Assembly (NCBI GenBank): GCA_014706295.1
Contig: JACSVZ010000014.1
Span: 73,132,435 to 73,196,434 of the forward strand
DNA: 64,000 nt
Reading direction: 5' to 3'
Source: Lycocorax pyrrhopterus obiensis
Taxonomy: Eukaryota; Chordata; Aves; Passeriformes; Paradisaeidae
Positions 21,250-32,700 of the stretch are shown here, piece after piece; within the stretch, counting starts at the first letter, position 1; every line of letters starts with the position of its first letter. A program made the position numbers and the translations under genes. The notes under the pieces were generated by a model. That model made no database searches, was not told the origin of the DNA, and saw only the letters and a list, made by a program, of their open reading frames with translations.

Positions 21250-22150
21250 AAAAATCTTCCTGTAGAAACTGAAGTAAAGTTTCTTCCTAGATCTGGCCAG
21301 AGAAAAAGCCCAAACCCTAATGTTCCTCTGGGATTACTAATCAGGAATCAAAACATGCCCTCAGGGGAGCGGGAACTGCAGGAATTTTATGCATAATTGT
21401 GAAAAAAAGCCTTCTTCACATCAGAAATGGTCCCTAGAAGTGGTGAAAATGGTGTTTGTGGTAGCAGCTCTGGTCTCTGGTGTGAGCACAGGCACAGAAC
21501 TCCCCAGGTTTGGGCCCTGAAGGGATTATTGAACCATCAGCCCAAAGAGTTTCACCTGGTGTTCAGTACAAATTAACTATGCTTATTTTGGGGCAAGTCT
21601 GCCCAATTTGAGGACATCTGTTTCAGTGCACTGCCTTAGGTGTCTCTGAGTTTCTACTTGCTTAGCCAGATAACAAATACATAGTTGTTCAGTAAAACCT
21701 CAAAACTGCACTTGGCAGAAGTCAGAGTGTGACCAGTTCCCTGGTTACAACTGCAATTCATCTGTGTGGTGAAGGAAAGGCTCTGCTTCAAATCATTATT
21801 TATGTAGAAGTTGATGCGAAATTCAATAATTTATATGAAAATGGACTAGGAATCCTAGAACACGTTGAGAATCTCTCCCGAGGTTGGTGTGGTAAAACTC
21901 CTGGGGGAGAGAGAAGGGCAGGGGAGTGTCTCCCCTCGCGGTTCTGAATCTCCAAATTCCAATGGAGGAAGACCGAGCTGGCGCTGGAGCAGCTCCGCGG
22001 CCGGGCGCTGTCGTGAGGCCGCATCGCCACCAGATGGCGCGACAGGAGCAGGCAGGGGGACGGCTGAAAGGGAGATGCTCGAGCCAAAAGCTTGTGTGGG
22101 CTTTGACAAAGGACACGGGGAAATTCGGCCAAACGGGGGCTCCAGAGAGG
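21250..22150. other. RPS23-ATG10 intergenic sequence, no gene seen
   Basis: About 900 bp after RPS23 without coding similarity. A CpG-containing stretch near 21960-22060 precedes the CR1-associated tandem repeat. Confidence 0.5.
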
Positions 22151-22169
22151 CACGAGAGCAGCCCCGGGC

Positions 22170-22998
22170 TGGATCCAGGCTGGGGATGGGCAGCTGGAGA
22201 AGCGCTGGGGGTCCTGTAGGGGAGAGCTGGGACCCCAAACCCCCTGTGCTGGGACCCTGAACCCCCTCTGCTGGGACCCCAAACCCTCCTGTGCTGGGAA
22301 CCCAAATCCCCTGTGCTGGGACCCCAAACCTCCTGTGCTGGGAACCCAAACCCCTGTGCTGTGCTGGGACCCCAAACCCCTGTGCTGGGCTGGGACCCCA
22401 AACCCCCTGTGCTGGGCTGGGCCCCAGCGTGGGCAGCAGGGCAGGGGGGATTCTGCCCCTCTGCCCCCTCAGCTGAGACCCCACCTGCAGAGCTGCCCCA
22501 GCCCTGTCCCAGCACAGGGAGGGCCTGGAGCTGCTGGAGCCAGGCCAGGGGAGGCACCAGGATGGTCAGAGGGATGGAGCAGCTCTGCTGGGAGGAAAGG
22601 CTGGGAGAGCTGGGGTTGTTCAGCCTGGAGAGGAGAAGCTCTGGGGTGACCTCACTGTGGCCTTGCAGGGCCTGAAGGAGCTGCAGGAAAGATGGAGAGA
22701 GACAATTGCCAAGGGCTGGAGAGCCAGGACACAGGGAATGGCTTCCCACTGCCAGAGGGCAGGGATGGATGGGATATTGGGGAGGAATTGTTCCCTGGGA
22801 GGGTGGGCAGGCCCTGGCACAGGGTGCCCAGAGCAGCTGTGGCTGCCCCCGGATCCCTGGCAGTGTCCAAGGCCAGGCTGGACACTGGGGCTTGGAGCAG
22901 CCTGGGACAGTGGGAGGTGTCCCTGCCCATGGCAAGGGTGGGGCTGGATGGGCTCTTACTCCCTTCCCACTCCACCCATCCTGTGATTCTGTGATTGT
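22170..22998 (+). mobile_element. CR1 LINE copy with internal tandem repeat
   Basis: Plus-strand CR1 3' portion with TTGTTCAGCCTGGAGAGGAG, GTGGCCTTGCAGGGCCTGAA, GGAGGAATTGTTCCCTGGGA and the tail CCTGTGATTCTGTGATTGTG. Its 5' part is the tandem repeat at 22225-22432. It is very similar, in inverted orientation, to 34560-35290. The long antisense reading frame here is not a gene. Confidence 0.9.
22225..22432. repeat. Tandem repeat TGCTGGGACCCCAAACCCCC inside a CR1 copy
   Basis: About nine units of 22-33 bp based on TGTGCTGGGACCCCAAACCC with small variants (GGAACCCAAA, GGGCTGGGACC). The same unit occurs in the inverted CR1 copy at 35117-35250 with fewer units. Confidence 0.9.
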
Positions 22999-22999
22999 G

Positions 23000-25900
23000 C
23001 CAGTGCCCAGGAATAGCTTGTGTTACCTGGGCACTGCAGAAAGAACTCAGAGAACAATGACCTGAGCCAAACATCACCACCAAGTCAATATTAGAGGGGT
23101 TTTAAGCCTAATAAATACGTGTTACATACCCCAAAATCCTCCAAAACAGAGGGGAATCTATGGCTGGCCATGTTTCCACCTCATCACCAAAACCAATTAA
23201 TATTTTCTCTTCTTAAAGCAGTTGACCAACCATCTGACACCAGCAATACCCGATTGAATAACAACGCTGCTACAGGAGATGTAGTTTTCTAACACACTTG
23301 AGAAAGGTGTTAAGAGGGTGCTCTGTAAATCCATTCTCTGTTCAAACACAGCAGTGAAATCCTCTCTCGCCTTAAGGTGAATTTGTCTTCAGGAGGTGAC
23401 AGCTACAACGAGCTCGCAAATGGAGAACTGAAAGCTTCCTCGTGGTGCAGGGTTTTTTAAGATTTTAATGAAATCCAGGAGATAACAACCTGTGTGATAC
23501 CTTCCTAATCCTGAGCACTCAATACAGGGTTACTTTTGCAGCTCTGAGCTGAAGCTCAATGAAGGTACATTTTTTTTTATTCTAGGTGGTAATAACTTAT
23601 CGCTAAAAAAATGCACTACATTCCTTGAAACACTTTTAAAAGCCTACATGTTACTAAAAATAGGTATAAATACCCATACACATGCTGTTCTCTAGAAGAG
23701 AGTATTTTTGAGGAAATAATTGTAACTTCGCCATTAAGAGGGAAGAGCAATCGTCCTTCCTTGGTGCTGGAACTGAATTTATATGTGTGCAAAATAAATA
23801 CACATGTCCAAACAGACTCGTGAAACCGTCATCATCATAGCAAACGGGGCGGGGGCGGCGGGGGGGGGGGACGGGACAGTTATTGCGAAAGTCTCACTGA
23901 AATTCATGGAGGTGCAATAAGAATTGATACTGATTACGTCTCTGTATTTAGCTGTAATTAAGTAGCTCCACATTTCCTTCGTGGAAAGGAATGCTCCTGT
24001 TAGTAACCAAAGCCACGCAACCTCAAATCTCCTGGCAGGGGGTTAAATTCTTACCTGGTCTTACTGACACAAATGAGAGATTATGTACGTGGCTACCAAC
24101 TGCATTCCACAGAAAAACACATTTTTTGGCTGAGGTGAACACATAAAATTAATTCCTCGTGATGATGCTGGCAACCCAGGGCAGGTATGAGACTGTTCCC
24201 CTACAAGAAGTCTCCAGAAGTAAGGAACCTCCCTCGATGTGTCTTCCCAGATTAGCAAAGATGAACAACTGAGCAAATTTACAAATCTGAACTGGAAATT
24301 TTCTCCTTGGTAGGATGCAAGAGGTCAGATAATGCATGTAGACAAAACCCAGGCTCAGATCTAAGGATCTTCAATAGGTTCACTAAATAATGAATCACAA
24401 CATAAAATATTATCACAAGAGAGTGCCACGATTCACTTGATTTAAAAAAAAAAGATTTTTGTACATAAAAATTCTGTTAAGATATCCTAAGTCATTAAGG
24501 TATAAATGTAAATGGGAAATTGGGTGCCTAGCTCCCACCCCAGCCATTAAAAAGGAGATATCCAAACAGATTTATTTATCTCCTTGGTCCCAAATATTTA
24601 TGTTACCCTGTATTTGTTCCTCTATCTGACCTCCATGTATTTGTACTAACCGAGTTGAATTTTGGTTTTCCAGGCAAATTTCAGGGAAACATTGATCCTG
24701 ATGATGACACTGCACTATCACCTCATTGTTTGTGGTGTCGGGAGGTTCAAGTAATCCTCGTCTTTGTTTACAAATGGTAAATTAAGGTAGAAAGTAATGC
24801 GTGTTGAGACTTTTCCCATGTAAAATAAAAATATTTATTCCCCTTTGCATATAAATTCCACATTTTGAGGGCTGAGTGCTTCTACTCTTCTGTTCCAGGG
24901 TATCACAAGTGAAGATCACAGAGCATTTAACAGCTCTTAAACCTGCTGTTACCTCTTTTTGTTGGTTTTTCCTCCTGTCTAAGTCTCACTTAAATTTAAA
25001 AATGGGCTGTGGATGCAATTATCAAGCATGTCTTACCACAAGTGTTAAAAAAATCAATGTAGCTGTGGGTCATATTTTGTAAATCTTACACAGAGGTTGT
25101 TATGACCCAGAACAAAATAAATTATGTGCTTTCATTATTAATTCCCAATGGCTGGCAAAGAAATTCCACACCAATGGAATTTGAAGGACTGAGCTCTGTA
25201 TTCCACATCCACCAATGACAAGTAATGGAAGTTAAAAACATAATCTGAAAAACCAGAATCTGGATGCATTTCGCACTGATGTGGCACACACTGGACTCTG
25301 TGCAAGTGACAGTTGCTGAGTGTACAAAGTAAAATCTGTGGTTCCATCTCAGCTGCTCAGACTCTGTTTTATACTGCAAATAAAATGGGATAGGGAGAGA
25401 AGCCAGGATGGGTGGTAGGGAAGTTCCTTGTAAGCTGGTTGTCGGTGGCAGCACCACCAGGCAATTCCCCAAAAATCAACAGCTGTCAGGGGAGGCTGCA
25501 GAAGCAGTGCAGGGTAGGGAGCAAACCTGTGAACAACCACAAGTACAACGAGAAACACTAATTGGGAACAGCAGCAGCTCCCATGGGGCACGGAGAGTTC
25601 CCTCGCAGGCAGCAGAGCACGGCAGAGCCAGATGTTCCCCACGGCTGCTCCAGGCACCTGGGCTCCAGAGCTGGACGTGCTCGCTCAGCTGCAGACTCCA
25701 AAGGCTCTGTTTGTCACAGTCCCGACCCCGTTTGCTCCCTGACGTGTGCCGTGCATCGGATGTTCCTCAGATGAGGATGTTCTGTGGGGTGGGGAACACA
25801 CGGGTGGGCCCTCACCAGGATCTGCTGGAGAAGGTGGCTCCCAGGTGAAGCAGTCTCAGCCCATACCCTGGCTGCCACAAGCTCACACCATGTCCCACGA

Positions 25901-26600
25901 GCACTTCTCTGTGTTTATATTGCATTTTCTGCCCCACAGATGGTGCAGATGTTCTAGAGATAGGTTCAGTAGATGCAGCAACTCGGCTCTGGCTCGTGCA
26001 TCTGTGTGCAGCCTCACCAAGGGCACAAGCACAGCAGGCAGGAGATGAGCAACTTCAAGGGCCAGTGCAGTCACAAGGGAGGTCAAGGCTGGGTGGTGCT
26101 GGGGAGGTGTTCCCACAACTGCAGCCAACTCCCACCATCATCAGTGGCGAGTTCTGGCCAGACAAAGGCCCATGAGCAATCATTTCTACACTGGCATGGC
26201 TGACCAGCCAGGAAGGATCCTTCAGCGTCATCCCCAGGGAAGTCTGCAGCAGCTTCATCCCAGTCTAACCACCACCAGTCTTTCAGCTCTGGGCTCTGGA
26301 GAGGTGACAGCAAACACCAAAAAGGGATTAAATTAAAATCCTTGCAGCAGTTATGGCAGACCCCCAACCCTGTGCTGGGGGAGCCAACAGAAAACACTTC
26401 TCCACGCCTGAGAGAGACCCCAGGACATTAAGGACCCTCTGGACTCGTGAAGGGTGTCAGCAATGGGCTGAGCCCCTCTCTCTCTGCACAAATTTTCACT
26501 GCAAAGCAAGTGAGGCAACAAGGCAGGCAGGTAAGGAAAACAGGGAAAGGTGAGTCTCAAATGAACTGAACCATGAGCTTCAGAGGAGGAGGTAATGGTT
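23000..26600. other. Intergenic sequence and possible ATG10 3' UTR
   Basis: No exon or CR1 is recognised. The ATG10 transcript, read on the minus strand, should end somewhere below 26666. I see no canonical AATAAA close to the stop; minus-strand AATAAA occurs near 24835 and 24570, which would imply a 3' UTR of about 1.8-2.1 kb. Unproven. Confidence 0.4.
23846..23875. repeat. G-rich tract, G-quadruplex candidate
   Basis: GGGGCGGGGGCGGC followed by a run of eleven G and ACGGG on the plus strand, in otherwise AT-rich DNA between RPS23 and ATG10. Confidence 0.85.
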
Positions 26601-26665
26601 CTGCCAGTTCTCTATGTGATCTTTGTAAAACAAGGATGGGAGAGGAAAGGTGACTTCCTTTTCTC

Positions 26666-26789
26666 TTACCTTTCAACCATGTCAGTGTTTGTGCTCTGCT
26701 CAGGTGCCAGCGTCGCATAACTCAGAGGCAGATTCAGGCCCACAACTGGGCCTACAGTACTGAGCCACAGTACAATGTAATTTGCGTGT
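26666..26789 (-). CDS. ATG10: ATG10 terminal coding exon
   Basis: The acceptor is TTTTTTTCCCCTAG. One base completes Arg, then HANYIVLWLSTVGPVVGLNL, PLSYATLAPEQSTNTDMVER and TAA at 26666-26668. The NYI..WLS.VGPVVGL.LPLSYA block is the conserved ATG10 C-terminus; the last 14 residues are lineage specific. Confidence 0.95.
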
Positions 26790-29700
26790 CTAGGGGAAAA
26801 AAACCACAAAAAAAGCACCGTAAACATATTATCCCGGCTTTTCCTGAACTGCAGACAGACTCAACAGTCATACATAACTTCAGATGGGGCTATTCCTTCA
26901 TTCTTCCTATACCAAATATATTTTCATGTTAAGGCCTGAGGTGACAATACAGAAATCTCATTCTGCTTGGACCAAGGAAGTAGTTTTGGCCATTTCCACG
27001 CTGCAGCTGATTGACTTTACCTGCATTGCAGAAAGCCTTACAAGGGCCAGCAGTGCCCCTCACCTGTGGTGTTTCTGGGAGCCACCCAGAACGGCAGAGA
27101 TGAATTCATTGGTTCGGCAGGGGTGCAGGACAAAGAAAGGCTGCCCGAGGATGGGGTGCTCCTAAGGGGGAACAGAAGTTGCTTTGTTACGGAAGGAAAG
27201 AACAGAAAACTCACCACATGCATTTGGAAAAGACAAGGCAGGGTGCAATCAGCCCCTGATGCAACTTTTGTCACTCCCGAATCTTAGCTCGCATTGCTCT
27301 TCCTATGACAGTCATGACTAATACATATTGTATATATTACACATCATTAACACACATTCTCTCTTAAAAGGAAAGCAAGACCAGGAACCAGGCTATTGGC
27401 ACTATTTCAGTTAAAATGTAATGGTTTGCGAAAGTCACTCAAAGTTACTGTATCAGCATTACCCAGCTGCAGAGAGGCAAAGCTACTGTGTAAACCACAG
27501 TCTGATCAATGTAACACACAAACCCATCCCCTCAGGAGAAAAGCTCTTCAGCAACCCTGAGCCCTGGTATCTTCTCAGGCTGGTGCTGGGAAATACACGT
27601 GCCGCACTTTGGAGAGGGAGCAAGAAGGGAGAAGGAAGTGCTCTCAAGGTGGCTTTAACTTCCACTATGTGGCATATCCTCGTTTTAGGCTAAAAAGAGT
27701 CTTAAAGCAGTTGTTCTCCAAGGAGTCCAGTCAAAACTGTCCTGAAGAAGAACAGAAACCCGTGTTTTGACAGCTGAGCTTGGAGGCAGACACAGTCCCT
27801 GCCACAGGGCAGGGCTCTGCTGTTTCTCCCCCCGTCACTGTGGACACGGCACTGCTGAACACTCAGCCCAGGGCTCCACAAAGCTTCTGTGTGACCCACA
27901 TCATTTCACATGATGAGCAGGACAAACGTTCTATCTCAGAGCCACAGCAGTGATCCCATCAGCTCCTGCACAGGACCAGCATCTCCTGCCACCTTGGCAC
28001 ATCCCAGGGAAAGGATTTTCCTTCAGTGCTGCTGAGGGCACCAGCACAAGCAAACCCCAGCTCATGCCCACGCACGAGGAGCAGGAAATGCCACACTGGT
28101 GCTCTGGCAGGGATGTCCCCTGTCCAGGCTGCCACAGCTGCAGCCAGACCCCTGAGCTCTGAGGTGTCACCTTGGGTCGGGCTGAACTGCCGGCACAGAA
28201 GAGAAGGTGCTCACAAAGGCTTCCTGGTAACACAGAAAAAACTCCTCCTCCAACCAAGGAACATAGCCTGGAAAACAAACCAGAAAAGCCTAGAAACAAA
28301 CACTGAATCCTGCCATCTTCAGCAGGAAGCACATGTTCAATACTATTAACTACTAAACAGGGGCTCTCACGGCTGAAGCACACTGGGTTCTGATGCTGAA
28401 AATGTTCTCATGAGGATCAATCACTTCATGTCTAAGAGAACTTGAAAAAACTTATAGAAGCTTCAGAATATACAAAAGTGTTCAGAAAGTTTCGTTTCAC
28501 ACTGCAAACAGATAACTTGCATAAGAATGCTACCATCTGCTGTTGTTAAAAGCGAATTGATGCACTTTTTCTTTGAGAAAAAGTAGTATTTTGAGTTAAA
28601 ATCCCCTTTTCACTACCTGCTAGCTCAAATTCACTTAGGCCTCCAAATAATTCCAGAAAATACATAGATTGTGCCAATGCTATTCCTTAAAGATAGCAAA
28701 AAAACATGTATAGTTAAAATAAAGAATATTTAATTAAGGGAAGTTAAAAAAAAAGTAAATTCTGCAAAAATTTCGGCGACCTCCCTTACACAGGAGAAGA
28801 GGCAGCAGCACATACTCCTAGAAAGAAGAGGAGTAACCTGGGTTTAAGTGACTCAGCTATCTGAACAAGGCATGAAGGTAATTCCCAAGGCTAAATATTC
28901 AGCCTGAAGTTATTCCCAACCATCCTGACCCCCAGTATTTGATTCTCCCCTGCACTTCTTGCTTCAGGAAACCACCAGCAAGTGACACACAGAGGCCAGA
29001 CTTGATTTTTTAAAATAGCTTATTAGCTTTACATTCTACATCTTTCTTCTTTTAGTCCTTCCCCTTCTTACAACATGAAGAGTGACATTGATACCATTCC
29101 CAAACTCAGGAATTCCATGCTACTCAAAAGACAGGAACGTGTCACACACTGACAGGAAAACCACAAAACTACAAGAGATCACCAGAAATCCTGAGCCAAG
29201 AGCCATTAAGGAGCAGCCTTTAAAAAGGGAAAGGGCTGAGGTGGGGAGGAGAAGCTTGTGGAGCATCAGGGAAAACACTCTGAGAGCATCAGCTGTGATT
29301 CAGTCAAAATCCTGCATTCCAAATCCTGTACACAACGGCATCCCTGTGAGGCTCTGATGTACACTCAAGGTTAAACCACTGACACAGCAGCTCTGAGGAG
29401 GAAGCACGGGGATGCTGCCAATAAAAATGCAGGAGTTATCAAAGCCCTGGATGATTTCAGAATTGCTAATGGGCTACAGAGCCTCTCCCTGCCAGGCCCC
29501 AGCCTCGGGCTGGCCCAGGAGCCGGCCTGCCCTGAGAGAGGGTGGGGTGTCTGCAGTGGGATGAACCCCAAGTCCTTCTCAAACACTGTCAGAAGTGTGA
29601 AAATAAACAAAAGTCTGTGCTGCATCAGCTTCATTAGCATTGGTTCACTATCTGCTGCAGTCCCTGGCAGAATGATGACACTCCACATGCACTGAAATGT

Positions 29701-32700
29701 ATCCTGAGCAAAATATTAGGGCAGCAATATTACCCTTCATCTATGCTGGTCAGTGCCAGTCACACCAAAAATATAAAATCCTACTGGGACTTCATGAAAA
29801 AAAAAACCAAAACAGTACAAACAGTATATAAGAATCATCCCACTTCTAGCTTACAATTAATCTTTTTCCAGTCAGTCATGCACCAGGGCAGTGTGAGAGT
29901 TTCAAGTCAATTCCCACAAGCACTCACCGGCGTTGTACTGCGAGAGCCCATTCGCAGGTTGCCCACAACTCTTCTGGGCAGTAATGCTCTGACACACAGT
30001 TCATTTGAAATCAACACCATTATTTTCTTGGATCTGTCTATGATTTTGGCTCTATCTACCTATGAGGCTGATTTACAGCACTGCCTGTTCAGCACCGTAA
30101 GCTGGAATCCTTCACACATCTGCATATTCCTCTGAGTCTGACCCAGCTGGGATGGGAAAGTAGTACTTCACAGGCAGGAACCAGATCCATTGAATTTGGA
30201 AGCCCAAAATGTTGCTTCATCTATTTTCTGTAGAACGACCTCTCTCCTAGGTGACTTCAGGAAAGATGTGTGAGGATGTTCCGTGCCTGCTGCTGTAGCT
30301 GTTGCTTCAACTCCTCCCATTAAAAAAACATGGAAGAGGGAGATGGATGAAAGACATGAAATGTTTCATGGGGTAGTTTGAAAATGAATCACAGAGTCCT
30401 GGAATAGTTTGGGTTTGGAGGGACCCTAAAGCCCATCCTGTTCCACCCCCTGCCATGAGCAGGGACACCTCCCACTGTCCCAGGCTGCTCCAAGCCCCAA
30501 TGTCCAGCCTGGCCTTGGACACTGCCAGGGATCCAGGGGCAGCCACAGCTGCTCTGGGCACCCTGTGCCAGGGCCTCCCCACCCTCCCAGGGAACAATTC
30601 CTCCCCAATATCCCATCCATCCCTGCCCTCTGGCAGTGGGAAGCCACTCCCTGTGTCCTGAACCTCGTTTGTTCAGGAATGTCGCCCCAGGCTGAGTTTG
30701 ATCGAGCGCTGGCAGCACACAGCTCTCTGCTCACTGTCTGCGCACGTATAGCCCTCCACACACAGGTGCTGAGCTGGGAAATGTCACAACACGGATCTGA
30801 GCAGTGGCAGAGCCTGGGCAGTTCCCAAGCACAAGTATAATTAAGACTAAACTTCCGTCAGATTGGACTAAGTCATTTTATCAAGCAGTCTCCATGTCAG
30901 ATTTAAACCAAAAATAAACATTACTTCAGATAACGGGTAATTGTCTGTAGGTTTCTGTACCATACTCTGCTGCTCTCCTCCCCAGCCGGCAGGAATTTTG
31001 TTGTCAGTATATCTCTTGTAACAGCACCATTTATTTTCTTTGTCATAACTGGAGCTCTTCCAGAGGTAATGGCTTCTGTTTTCTCCAGTGCTACATTAAA
31101 CTGCCTTCAAGCATCCATCACAACATTTATGGTCTCTCCATTGATGATAGTGCAGGGGATTTGTGCCTGAAACTACCTCTTCCCCGACCTGGTTTGCATG
31201 ATGTTGCTTTGCAAATATAAATTCACTCGAGGGTGTCAAAAATTTCATGCAGGATCCTACCAGCAAACACCACAGCCAGTGCCAACTGATTCCGGACATT
31301 TTCCCAGCAGTGTCCAAAACCCCAGTCACCAGGTCAGAAAAAGAAGGCAGAATTAATAAAACATGTCCCCCATAATCTCTTCCACCTAGGAAAAGGAAAT
31401 AGTGATGCCATTAATAAAGAGCATACAAGTTTTTCCCTTCCTCCCAGTTTCTGACCACATCTACTGAAACAAATGGCTGGGTTCAAGTAAAAATTCTTCA
31501 CTCAAGCTTATACCACAAGTAATTTATGTTCCTGAATTCATGGTCTATCTTCTTTTTCGTTCCTTATTTTTGTACACATCAGTAACAACTTACTTGTTAA
31601 TGGAATCCAACTCTACACATTTGGAAAGAAAGCAGGAAGATTTCTCTCTTCAGACTGACCCCGAGTCCCACAACCAGAACAGTAACTGCACACATGGAAC
31701 TTCGAACGTGTGGAACTTGAGGTCAAGGGGATTTTCCTCTAATAATGGAATTACTACGATGGAAACTCTATTACTATGGAATAACTGTGTTGCAAGTGCA
31801 ACGTTAAAGAACTGTAATTACACAGGGAACTTTTATAATCCTGATAGAACGTGTAAATCAACAGTAATAAAGCTGTTGGTAGCACAGTAATTGTCAAGGG
31901 CTTCCCCATCCTACTGACTAAGGGTTACACTGGATATTGGGAAGGAATTGTTCCCTGGGAGGGTGGGCAGGCCCTGGCACAGGGTGCCCAGAGCAGCTGT
32001 GGCTGCCCCTGGATCCCTGGCAGTGTCCAAGGCCAGGCTGGACATTGGGGCTTGGAGCAGCCTGGGATGGTGGAAGGTGTCCCTGCCCATGGCAGGGGGT
32101 GGGATAGGATGAACTTTCAGGTCCCTCCCTCCCAAACCAGTCTGGGATTCTGTGACCTGGGACAGACATTGTATTTATGGTCACTGACTTCAACTCACAC
32201 CCAGAAGCCGAGTCATCCTACTGGCGTAACTGGGGCAAGTTTCCCCAACTTTGCCAGAAAAAAAAAAACCCACCAAATGCAGAAGCTGAAGACGAACAAC
32301 CTCCCCTGCCTGCGACAGGTGCTGAGGAGTGACGGGGAAAATGCCACTGCCACAGCTCTCCTGCTTTCCTCATTTCCTCAGACAGTCAAAGCAGACCTGC
32401 ATTGGCACTGAGCAAGGGAAAGCACGAAGGGGCCCTGACGAGACAAAGAAGTGCAAACGAGTCCCAAAAAGCAGATTTCTGTGGTTACTGAGCCTCTTTT
32501 TGTCGGAGGAGGCAGCAGAGTGATTTGATTTACACTCCAGCTCTTTGCAGACAAGCAGTTGCAGTTGCCCTATGATTTAATGTCCCCGTTCCCCGTGTGC
32601 TCCCAAAGACACACAAGCAACTTCTGTGACAATTTTGTATTAACACTTTCACTACTCCCAATGCCATGCAGCCAGTTAAGCTGGATCCTGTCCTTCTTTC

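Noticed and set aside
21823..22935. 370-codon minus-strand open frame (and its twin on the plus strand at 34612-35349)
   Set aside because: Both are antisense readings of the same CR1 copies and their CCCCAAACCCCC tandem repeat; GC-rich repeats keep frames open. No protein similarity.
27038..27274. 78-codon minus-strand frame overlapping the ATG10 catalytic exon
   Set aside because: It is a different frame from the conserved EHPILGQPFF...LHPC reading; the ATG10 frame has the splice sites and homology.
31540..31890. 116-codon plus-strand frame with a hydrophobic start and several N-x-S/T sites, resembling a small secreted protein
   Set aside because: The asparagine-rich character follows from AT-rich DNA, the first segment is not a convincing signal peptide and there is no promoter or splice context.
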